64,000 nucleotides of DNA from Antedon mediterranea. Its lineage: Eukaryota > Echinodermata > Crinoidea > Comatulida > Antedonidae. The notes beneath the pieces are model-generated. The model was not told the DNA's origin. It worked only from the letters and a program-made list of their open reading frames with translations, and ran no database searches. Every line of letters begins with the position of its first letter. Position 1 is the stretch's first letter. Position numbers and translations under genes: made by a program. The stretch lies in contig NC_092674.1 in NCBI RefSeq assembly GCF_964355755.1, positions 9,305,001 to 9,369,000 on the forward strand, in the 5' to 3' direction. Positions 47,243 to 57,963 of the stretch are shown piece after piece.

Positions 47243-50200
47243 ATGGCGTCAAATAATGAAATCGATAATATTGCCCTCACTGCTAATCCGTTTTATGCAT
47301 TCATAACTGATCAACATAATGGCATGGTCGATGAAGAATTCAAGAAAGTCAAACTCCAGTCAAAAGACAAGTTGGTCAGGATTGTCTACGATAAAATAAA
47401 AACACCGCTAGATTTATTTGAGAAACTCTGCGATAATGGAATTATCTCGGAGGACGATACTACATTTCTGGAGGAAGTATACCATCATATCCAGAACAAG
47501 ATTGGCCTACACGAGATTGAAGAGTACAAACGTAAAAGAAAGGAACATAAAGAACGTATCAGGTTATTGTCAGTAAAAACCGATTCATTGTTTGTTGGAA
47601 GAGACAAAGTATTGCACAAGATCTTACAGGCTTTTGCTGCGAAAACTGGAAAATGTTGTTGTGTGATTCTCGCCGGTTCGCCTGGAATTGGAAAAACAAA
47701 GTTATCGATTCAGACATGCGCAATCTACCCAGCATTTCTAATAGAAGAAAAAGTGGTTGTTACGTAAGCATGTTATAATATTGCTATTAAACTACTACGT
47801 ATTTTAATTTTAGTTTCTGTTTTAGGTGTTAGATATATAAATTATAGCCGAACCATCCTTAAGAGACTGAACACATTATTTAATAACAATTACAATTTTC
47901 TTTTCAATTTATGAATAATTAAAATTCTAAATATGACTGAAATATTTTTTTTGTCTACAGTACTTACCTTATAAACTTGAGGAACTTGATGTCAATGAAC
48001 GAAGTAGGGGCTGCTATCATGAATGCAATTGGTGTCAAAGATGTAGTACCATCTACATTTGATGTAGACGAGTTATTAGGAAAGATACGAGATATGAAAT
48101 CAGGTATATTTTACAGTAGACAGTACAGTAGACTAACGGTTAAAACCCCAAAATTTGAGGCACTACACATATCAATTTGAAATCAACCAATCACAAATGT
48201 TAATCAATTTATCAGTTCTAAATTATATACTATTATACTGTGTATGATAATAAGTTACAATATGGTATATATAACATTTGTTTTTCAGAAACAATAGTCT
48301 ACTTGGATAATGCTGATGATGTTTTGAGACCAAGACGCCCTGTACGAGAACACTTCATCAATTTTCTTGTTAAATTTATTCGTGAAGAAAATCAGAGAGT
48401 AAAATTCCTAATCACAACAAGATACAGAGTTGATAATGAGTCCTTATTGTCTGTAATCAGCTTTCATCAGCTTGATATAAAACCTCTTCAGGTGTTGGAT
48501 GCCATGTCTCTCCTTCGTCGCTCATCTGACCTTCCAAATCTTGATGAGACGATTTGTAAAGATTTGGTTTTTGTTTGTGGCCACAACCCTCACGCGATTC
48601 GAGCTGTGGCCAGCCGTATGAAACTAGGACATATGCAACCAAAAGAGTTTCTGGAACTTCTGAAAACCCCGGCTCTGGCTAAACAAGTTTTCGATCACAA
48701 GTATGGCGTAAAAATGTCTACTGAAGGCCAGGAGATCGAACAACAGGAGAGCGTTGTCAGATGCCTACGTGTTGTGTTTGATCAACTGGACAACAAGTAC
48801 AAGTCATTGTTGATAAAGCTGTCCGTCTTTCCGAGCTTCTTTTACAGAGATGTAGCTTCTATCATTCTTGGTGAGGAGAAGAGCGTCACTGGCTTGTATC
48901 TACAAGATCTCTGTATCTATGGTCTTTTGGAATTCGATAAGCTTGATCAATTTAAAAACATCGATTCTTGTGAAGGGGATTGTAATCAGTACAATGTCCA
49001 TACACTGGTGAGGCTCACCTGTGAACTTGAGACAAGAGATGATTCTTTAAGACCCTTTTTTTATACTGCCATGATAGCATTCCTCAATCATTACCATCGA
49101 GTGATCAATGACATCTGTGAACTTGCAAACAAACATTTCAAGGAAGGCCTTGAAAAGTACCAGAGTGATAAAATCAATCTAGTACAATATCTGGAACATG
49201 AAGCAAACAGAAAACCGACAAACTCTGCAAAAGAATTAAACTTTTCTCAGGAGGACAGACGGTATGTTGTCTTTGATGGCTTGGTCGAGGCAGATCGAAG
49301 CCAAATCACGCAAAGCTAAGGCAGAAGGAGACTTGATCAGTTACAGCTTTTTATGCGCATGGGTAGGTGACCAATATATATGTCAAGCCCAGATATTAGA
49401 GGCACACAAAGCCGCAGACAACGGATTGACGACACTTGATAAACTAAAATCTGGAGACAAAAGTCATGAAAATACAATGATTGCCAAAGCCGCCTGCCTG
49501 TACGTGAGAGGACGAGCCTATATCGGGCAGCAGAAATATGAGGAAAGTTTGATAGTTCTTCATGAATCGTTAGCTTTGCGACGAAAACTTGAAGGAGACC
49601 ATACGATGACCGCACGTGTACTCAACACAATTGGTCAGGTGTTCTATTGTCAGAAAAAACTTCGGGATGCCCAGCGCTATCACCAAGAGGCATGGGACAT
49701 GATTGACAAAATCACAGGCGGTAAACCAGAAGTACATATTGATTTTTCTGTGTATGTCATGAATGTGGGAACCTGTTTTAGAAGCTGGGGAAATAGATAC
49801 ACTGATGCTAAGGAAACAGAAAAGGCCAAGGAGCAATATGAAAAAGCTTTAGATTTTTTCAATAATGCTTTAAAAATGCAGCAGAGGAGCTTTCCTGGTC
49901 TAGAGATTAAACTGACGTCAAAGATTCTTAGGAATAGAGCACTTTGCTACTTTGAAATGGAAGAATACACCAAAGCTCTACCAGATGCTGAACGAAGCTT
50001 GCGCATTAGCCAACGGATTTTGAAAGAGAACCCTGACACAGCTAGATGTCTGTACTTTGTTGGATGTACTCACCATCATATTGGTAAGAAAATACTAACA
50101 GCTGAAGACGTATCGGAGGACGAAAAAGGTAAGATAAATGTGTCCGGCCTTCTAGGAGCAAGCGGGAAAAATACATAATCTTGTCAAATTTCAAATGAAA

Positions 50201-51592
50201 GAAGGCCATATACATGGCTGCAGTCGATCGCGTGCTCAAGTTAGTGTTTACCGACCAACCGACCGACATAGTGAGCTAGCTGAAAATGAAAAAAATGACA
50301 GTAGTTTTAGATGACATACAACTATTCTATTACCCATAGCACTGTGGTCAGTATTTGGGAAATTTAAGAATAGAAATGTAGGTATATACCTACATTATTA
50401 TAACCAATTTCATTTGCTATGATAATTTTTCTGCAGCGGATGCTTACAACCACTACAGTCTTAGTATGAAATTCCTTGAGGAAGCCTACAATATGGAGCA
50501 TAGTCTGGGACCCCATCGACGAAGCATTGACTATGATGACCTTAAGAAAGAGATAATGGATGTACTCAGTTCACTCCGAAAAGATGAGGATGCCAAAAAT
50601 CTCTGGGAACAACGATTTGCAGTATGAATTTTTTTTTCTAAAGAAAAGTATTTGAAAATAAAATACTGGGGTCAGATTTATCAAACACGCTTAGAAAAAA
50701 AATCCTCTAAACCTGGTTTTAAATATTTTGTTTTAGTCAGTTTACAAATACCCTAAGCAACTATTTGTAAGTTTATTTTCTTAATTCCATAACCTACCGT
50801 GGACTAGTTTGATAAATAAAGCCGTAGTTTTTCTCTTGAGCTTCTTCTTAAAAATCTTGACAACAAGATTGATATATTTTCCGCCAGGCCTGGTGGTATA
50901 AGATGTGACTGACGGGTAAAATAGTTTAAAATTAGCTCAAGGAACTTTTTTCCTTGTTAAATCAAATAATATACAGTACCGTATCACATGTCAAACCATG
51001 ATAACGATACTTTTAATATCCTGTAATTGAAATATACTCTTATCTGCTCACTTGTTAAAACGTGTTCATCGTCGTCGACATTTTAACTAATGAATCCGAA
51101 TTCGGAACATTGCTTTGTGCAAGTTGTTTAAAATTATTATTAAAATAAATTTAGCGGTAAAGTTGTAAAAATAAATCGGCTAATATTTTTCTTACGAAAT
51201 TAACTATACCAATATCAACTGGAAATGTTCTCATTTTTTAATTCTGTAGGCCTACACTCATGATATGATCATGTTCGTTTGTTTTTTAGAAAACCGACCA
51301 ACAAGATACTACTGGAAGTTATTATACGTGTTATGAACATATCGGTGCACCAACGCAACCAACAGAAACCACCAAAGAAGAAGATGATGATGAACCTATG
51401 CAACCAACGCAACCAACAGAAACCACTAAAGAAGAAGAAGATAATGAACCTATGCAACCACATAAATCAACGGATGAAGATGGTGCATCGGTTAAACGTT
51501 CAGAAGGAAGAAAAAAAGGAGGTGATGCTTTAGCAGATAGAAAGAATTGCGCGAGGGCTACGTCGCCTAAAAAAAGAAAATTGGAAAAATAA
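47243..51592 (+). pseudogene. DED / NB-ARC / TPR receptor, copy C (frameshifted)
   Basis: Exons 47243-47763, 47961-48103, 48289-50128, 50437-50621 and 51290-51592, start MASNNEID. Exon 3 lacks a net 17 nt at about 49,299 relative to copies A and B, right after GLVEADR, so the frame hits a stop at 49317-49319. The product would be about 564 residues: DED-like domain, P-loop GSPGIGKT, Walker B IVYLDNADD, FLITTRYR, GHNPHAI and VHTLVRLTC, but no TPRs. Downstream the original frame (49,300-50,128) and exons 4-5 are otherwise open. The tail contains a duplicated PTQPTETTKEE segment and ends SPKKRKLEK, a basic NLS-like string absent from A and B. It is either a recent pseudogene, a TPR-less variant, or an assembly error at one spot. 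Confidence 0.75.
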
Positions 51593-51624
51593 ATGATGTT
51601 AGGTTGATTTAACGGAGATAAGTT

Positions 51625-52075
51625 AAGAGAAAGGCTTGCATATTTTAAACATATACCAAAAGCAACTTCGCAAAATTATAGGTATCAGGTTCCCAGACAG
51701 GATATCAAACATAAATGTGTATACAGAAGAACAGGAACAAAAACCAATTTCGTTCGTAGTCGACGCAAGATGGAGACTATTCGGTCACATACTCAGACAA
51801 GACCCATGTACACCAGCCAACACAGCAATAAACTATTATTTCAGCCACACTACCAATATAAAATTTCGAGGAAGACCGAGAACCACACTACCAATTGATG
51901 GCAACGACCTACTCACCCTTAATAAGCAGAATACAAACATCAAGTATCCCGGACAATTGAAAACCAAGAAAGACATCAAACAACTAGCCAATGAAAGATT
52001 CGATTGGAAGAAACTGGTAAAAGAGATATACGGAGCAGGCCAAGCGGAAATGTCGGCAGTAATCATCATCATCAT
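51625..52075 (+). mobile_element. 5'-truncated non-LTR insert in copy C 3' UTR
   Basis: The frame encodes QLRKIIGIRFPDRISNINVY, ARWRLFGHILRQDP, KFRGRPRTTLP and a final FDWKKLVKEIYGAGQAEM, the usual C-terminal run of echinoderm and cnidarian RT elements. An ATC-repeat tail is at 52,058-52,073. In copies A and B the 3' UTR runs without it (TTTAAC... directly to CACAGAAAAAA...). It inserted after duplication. Confidence 0.7.
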
Positions 52076-52115
52076 ACCAAAAATTCACAGAAAGCAAACC
52101 GAACCAAAATATTGA

Positions 52116-54780
52116 TTGAAAAATGATGAAAATAAACTATGAATTAAATTTAAACCAAAACCCGTTGTCTGACCATGGAAGTTAATTTAAATTACGTTTT
52201 AAAATAATTGTTTTAACCTCTATTTGTATGGAAAATGTACCTGTGCCCTAAATCTTCATGATTATTAAATTAGTTTAGTTACTGTAGTTTGTTTTGACAT
52301 ATTTTTTATCAAATTTCATGGCAACAACAAATTCTTAGAACTTTTACGGAATTATTCCAAATGTATTAAATTGTTATAGTCATTGATACACTGTATTTTT
52401 TTTATCGAACATTGTATAAATGCAATATTAATTCAAGGTTATACATTGCATAGGCCTAGATAACTGAGGCCACCGATTAGAAGGAATACGGCCAAGATTT
52501 TGACGGCTTAAAACTAGCTTATTATAAATGTATATAATGCCATTAGTGGGAAATAATATTAATAGCCGCCAAATATAATTTAACATCTTGAAATCTTAAA
52601 TTCTTTTGAATTTCCCATAATCAGTTTAAGTTTCTATTTAAGTATTTAAAAGCTTTATATTTGTGTAGGCCTACAGCATTAAAAGTGCATTTCTATAAAG
52701 GTGTGATGCGACAGAGTACCTACTAATGGAGTGGGGGATAGAGGAGAGTTTAGAGAAGGTGGTGGTTAGGTTTAGTAGAGGTGTCTGTTAACCTGTTAGC
52801 TTCTCCCTTCATTTGCACTTTTTCTAATATGTGTGCCTTTTAAAGTTTAAAAAGGTAAAAAACGCGCCATTTGAATGACCGAAATTCCTGTGATACAGGA
52901 CATATATTTTGGCCCCCCGGTTTACTTCTATTAATTTGTCAAATGTATTGCTATAAGATTACGGCAATATTAGTTTCAAAAGTAGTCACTTGGTAGGCCT
53001 ACATAATAACATAGATAAAAAGTAAAAGAATCAATTAATTTAGTTCCAACATGGAGCTACATGTTTATGGTTTTGTTTTGTGATCTTAGAAAACTTATGA
53101 ATTTCAGCAAGTATTTTTAGGCACTGACATTTCATTCAGTATAAAACGTTTCTTCTCCATGTTCTCATATAAAATAATACTAAATATAAGTGATGAATGA
53201 TAATGAATTTAACATTTATATAATGCAACAATTTCTATTTTAAATCTCTTGTCTTGTTAGTGGTGTTTGTGATTTCATAAAATGAAACTGTTCCAATTTG
53301 TCTTATTTTCTTCTTTCAATATATTATGTATGTTACTTTAAATGCTAAATAAATGTGTAGTGTGTGCAGCTTAAACAGTTGTTTATTTGGTTTGGAACGG
53401 AAAATTATTAAAATAAAAAGGTTCATCGAAATTATAAATTGTTCGATTTCACCGTAAACAACATACGGCAGCAGATCGTGCATACCGTAGCCTAAATCTT
53501 CTAATTGTAACCCTGGGTTTTTATTCTTTGATTGTTTTTTAAGGTGGGTTACTATTAGAAGGGGGGTTACTATTAGAAGGGGGTTACTATTAGAGTGTGG
53601 GTTAGAAGATTTACGGTACTAGGAGGGGAGTGGCGATTTGACGAATATCGTATGGAGCTAGTTCCCTTTCTTCCCATCTGTCATTATTGTAAAAACCATC
53701 CGTAGAATTAAGCCTCATAAGTACTTTTATGACGGACAATAAAATAAAGGGTAACAAATAAATCTTTTAAATTGATGATTTTACAGACGTGTTTCTCGCA
53801 AATTGGTCACATACTACACCCACAGTATTATGATTTTAAAAGTGGATCACATACATACATACTTTACTTTATATAGCAGAAAGATTCCAAAGGAAATGAA
53901 TTTGGTTTCAATATTGTTTGGAACAATATTTATTTGCATTTTTGTTCCATTAAAACAATTTAACAAAAGAAATAAATCAATTGAGGGCAATCAAAACAAA
54001 TATTTATAAATTAAAAATAACAAATAATATGAAACCAAACCTTACATAAATGGATCAGTCAAGTCTATTTGGAATATGTAGTCCTACAAAGTTCCTAAAA
54101 AATAAGCAAATTAATAATTTTAAAGATGAACCTGGCGTTTTTTTAGTACCTATTTAGTCAATTGAAAATTTGTTTAAAACAAAATAAGACTTTTTAAAAA
54201 TGTTTTGAATGACTCTTGTTACAAAAGTGAACACACCTTTTTCCTTTGGATGAGTAATAGCTACCGGTATGAATGATGTATATGCTGGATTGCTGTCGGC
54301 TGCCCTCTATGTTCAACAACTTTAAAGTTAGTCCATGTCCGAAAGTTTAGTAACATCTGCAAGTTAATTTTAAAAACAGTATTATTATAATAAAAAATGG
54401 TATTTCTAGACTAAAAACACAATCAAGTATTATCTAGTACAGAAATATATATTCAAAAAATGGCAGGACAGACATTGAAAACTGTATAATTTCCAGAGTT
54501 TGCCTTTGAATAATTAAAATTTAACATTAACTACAAAAAGTTACTTTCCTACCAGTTTGTAAGTAAAGACTCCAAATGTATTTTTTCTGGTATTTAAGAT
54601 GATCAATAACAGGTTACACTTTCCAGAAAATTTCCTTTTCAGAAGTAAACTAATTTGTATATTTTGACAGCGTGTATTGTATGTAGGCATATTGGAGACG
54701 GACACTGGTATTCCCCAGAAGACCTTGCTGAAGCAATGGCAGACAAAAGCTTATGGAAAACCTAGTCGGTTATTTTCTGG
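52116..54780. other. Copy C 3' flank and gene-free sequence
   Basis: 52,440-53,400 matches the flanks after A and B (GGAATACGGCC landmark at 52,486). Around 53,541-53,612 a 19-20-bp unit GGGTTACTATTAGAAGGGG is repeated about three times. Beyond 53,700 no homology to the other units and no gene were seen. Confidence 0.45.
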
Positions 54781-54786
54781 ACTAAG

Positions 54787-55136
54787 CAAGTCTTGTGTAT
54801 AGTGGCACTGTGGCTTGGTGGACGACGTGCTTGCAAGTCTTGTGTATTATAGTGGCACTGTGGCTTGGTGGACGACGTGCTTGCAAGTCTTGTGTATTAT
54901 AGTGGCACTGTGGCTTGGTGGACGACGTGCTTGCAAGTCTTGTGTATTATAATGGCACTGTGGCTTGGTGGACGACGTGCTTGCAAGTCTTGTGTATTAT
55001 AGTGGCACTGTGGCTTGGTGGACGACGTGCTTGCAAGTCTTGTGTATTATAGTGGCACTGTGGCTTGGTGGACGACGTGCTTGCAAGTCTTGTGTATTAT
55101 AGTGGCACTGTGGCTTGGTGGACGACGTGCTTGCAT
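54787..55136. repeat. 50-bp tandem array, seven units
   Basis: Units start AGTGGCACTGTGGCTTGGTG at 54801, 54851, 54901, 54951 (AATGG variant), 55001, 55051 and 55101. They are nearly identical, so recently amplified and probably length-variable. Each contains GTGGACGACGTGC. Confidence 0.9.
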
Positions 55137-55200
55137 AACTTGGTTCAAATCTCGTTACAATTCCAGCATTTTTTCTGACGTTCAAATACATAGCCACTAC

Positions 55201-55387
55201 CTAAAGCTTGGTTCCCACTAGAACGTAACGCAAGGACGTAAACGCAACGCAAGCGTTTTAACCAATGACAAGCGAAGTTATAGACAGTTAGCAATCGCAA
55301 GCGAATAAGCCATCGCGTGTGATTGGTCAATTCACTTGCGTTGCGTTATGTCATTGTGTTACGTCGCTAGTGGGAACCACGCTTTAG
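55201..55387. mobile_element. 187-bp MITE with CTAAAGCxTGGTTCCCACTAG ends
   Basis: Left CTAAAGCTTGGTTCCCACTA and right TAGTGGGAACCACGCTTTAG are inverted copies with one mismatch. The interior is rich in GCGTTACG/CGTAACGC-like segments that extend the foldback. A single end of the same family is at 37,718-37,733. Confidence 0.75.
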
Positions 55388-55954
55388 CCTCAAGTGAGAC
55401 TTGGTTTACAAACTTCTCATCCAAGAATATGCATGTGTTGTTAAATGGTGTGAAAATAATAACAAATTACAAGTACAGTAAAAGGAACAAAAACGAAATA
55501 CAAGTTATCTCTACCAAATTCCTTTTTTAATATATTATATTTTCTTAGCAAGCAGGCAATAAACAAAGCTCTCAGACGAATACTCTATAAAAAGATAGTG
55601 TATACAAATAGCTATAGAAAATGAGATGTTACTACAATACTGCTATACTTCCAACAACAGATTACACATTCCTGTACATCTAGTGTTCATTTTACAAAGT
55701 GTTTTTTTCTTTGATATCAAAATGATATCAAAATACAATATATAAAAAGTACAATTCACTTTCCCTTAAATTTCAAGCAGGGTTTAACTTTATAACTTTA
55801 AAATTTATTTTCTTCTAATGCTATGCAAATGATGATGATTAAATTCAGTGAAAATGTTTTACGATATCATAAATGGACTAAAAACCATTAAAAATCAGCA
55901 TTTACAGTACCACTAATAAATGTACGAAAAACATGTTACATGACCTCTTTGGAT

Positions 55955-56275
55955 AGCCATGAATATTCATAGCTGAAAGATTACAAATTAAACAAAAGTC
56001 ATGAATATTCATAGATGCAAGTTTACATATTGAACATAAACCATGAATATTCATAAGTGAAAGTTTACATATTTGACATTTATTTCATGAATATTCATAA
56101 TCGTGAAAGTTTACATATTGAACATAATGAATCAAAAATGAAATTTTACATATTGAACGTAACAATTAATATTCATAAGATGTAAGTTCACAAAATGAAC
56201 ATAAGAAAATGAATATTCATTGAAATACGATTACAAATTAAACACATATACATGAATATTCATTGCCACTTTAAA
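55955..56275. repeat. Imperfect array around the palindrome ATGAATATTCAT
   Basis: About six or seven copies of the 12-bp perfect palindrome ATGAATATTCAT are spaced by roughly 40-46 bp, each followed by a GAAAGTTTACATATTGAACAT-like phrase with variations. The spacing and spacer diverge while the palindrome is mostly kept. Confidence 0.7.
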
Positions 56276-56469
56276 AATAAGGACAAATGCAATTTCATAC
56301 GATGTGTTCAAGTACACCCGCCTCCATGACCACCTGTAAAATGAGCATTTATTAGCATATGAAATGGCTATATCTGCATATCAGATGAAATACAATAAAC
56401 ATACGAGATATGATAATCTGCATAATATGTAATATGAAAATTTGCAAGATATCATAATTTACTTAAAGA

Positions 56470-57345
56470 TATGATCATCTGTAATTAAATATAATATGGA
56501 CATCTGCATATGAGATGTCTCACTATACATAGATACATGATCATCTGTATATGTAATATGGACATTTGTATGAGATGTCTCACTATACACATGAGACTTG
56601 ATCATCTGTATATGTAATATGAACATCTGCATGAGATGTCTCGCTATACATATGAGACATGATCATCTGTATATGTAATATGAACATCTGCATGAGATGT
56701 CTCACCATACATATGAGACATGATCATCTGTATATGTAATATGAACATCTGCATGAGATGTCTCACTATACATATGAGACTTGATCATCCGTATATGTAA
56801 TATGAACATCTGCATGAGATGTCTCACCATACATATGAGACATGATCATCTGTATATGTAATATGAACATCTGCATGAGATGTCTCGCTATACATATGAG
56901 ACATGATCATCTGTATATGTAATATGAACATCTGCATGAGATGTCTCACCATACATATGAGACATGATCATCTGTATATGTAATATGAACATCTGCATGA
57001 GATGTCTCACTATACATATGAGACATGATCATCTGTATATGTAATATGAACACCTGCATGAGATGTCTCACTATACATATGAGACATGATCATCTGTATA
57101 TGTAATATGAACATCTGCATGAGATGTCTCACCATACATATGAGACATGATCATCTGTATATGTAATATGAACATCTGCATGAGATGTCTCACTATACAT
57201 ATGAGACTTGATCATCTGTATATGTAATATGAACATCTGCATGAGATGTCTCACTATACATATGAGACATGATCATCTGTATATGTAAAATGATCATCTG
57301 CATATGAGATATAAATATACATAAGAGACATGATCATCTGTATGT
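56470..57345. repeat. 61-bp tandem array, about 13-14 units
   Basis: The unit contains CATATGAGACATGATCATCT, GTATATGTAATATGAACATC and TGCATGAGATGTCTCACTAT. Starts at 56649, 56710 and 56771 give a period of 61 bp. Units differ by single substitutions (C/T, A/T). Outer units at both ends are degraded, and similar CATATGAGAT motifs extend to 56,340 on the left. Confidence 0.9.
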
Positions 57346-57540
57346 AACAGATTGAGATCAAATAACATGTATAAGTATATCACTTTAAAACGTCATTAGC
57401 ATATGATCACCTGTATACTCTATAATATATTCAAAATCATTGTTGCAAATATCTTTCTTCTACATACAAAAAGAAATATGATTATGTACATTTTTTGAAA
57501 TACAGTTATTTGCATACAAGTGCCAGTCATAGTATACAGT

Positions 57541-57963
57541 AGAAAATCGCTATTTAGGAGACATCATTTTAAGGTGACACTTTTCCAGTGTGTTATATTT
57601 TAACACTACAGCCAACCCCTATTTAGGGGCCACTTTTCCAGTGTGTTATATTTTAACACTACAGCCATCCCCTATTTAGGGGCCACTTTTCCAGTGTGTT
57701 ATATTTTAACACTACAGCCAACCCCTATTTAGGGGCCACTTTTCCAGTGTGTTATATTTTAACACTACAGCCAACCCCTATTTAGGGGCCACTTTTCCAG
57801 TGTGTTATATTTTAACACTACAGCCAACCCCTATTTAGGGGCCACTTTTCCAGTGTGTTATATTTTAACACTACAGCCAACCCCTATTTAGGGGCCACTT
57901 TTCCAGTGTGTTATATTTTAACACTACAGCCATCCCCTATTTAGGGGCCACTTTTTGGCCCGG
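57541..57963. repeat. 53-bp tandem array with two hairpins per unit
   Basis: Units begin TAACACTACAGCCA at 57601, 57654, 57707, 57760, 57813, 57866 and 57919. Each unit holds CCCCTA-TT-TAGGGG and GTGTTA-TATTT-TAACAC, both able to fold as hairpins. Near-identity suggests recent expansion. Confidence 0.9.

Noticed and set aside
49264-50178. A separate TPR-only gene starting inside copy C exon 3
   Set aside because: Its sequence is the direct continuation of the NLR frame after the 17-nt deletion and has no promoter or upstream acceptor. It is the displaced half of one broken gene.
55945-57963. CRISPR array
   Set aside because: Units repeat in full with no unique spacers, no cas genes, and the genome is eukaryotic. 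These are ordinary tandem repeats.
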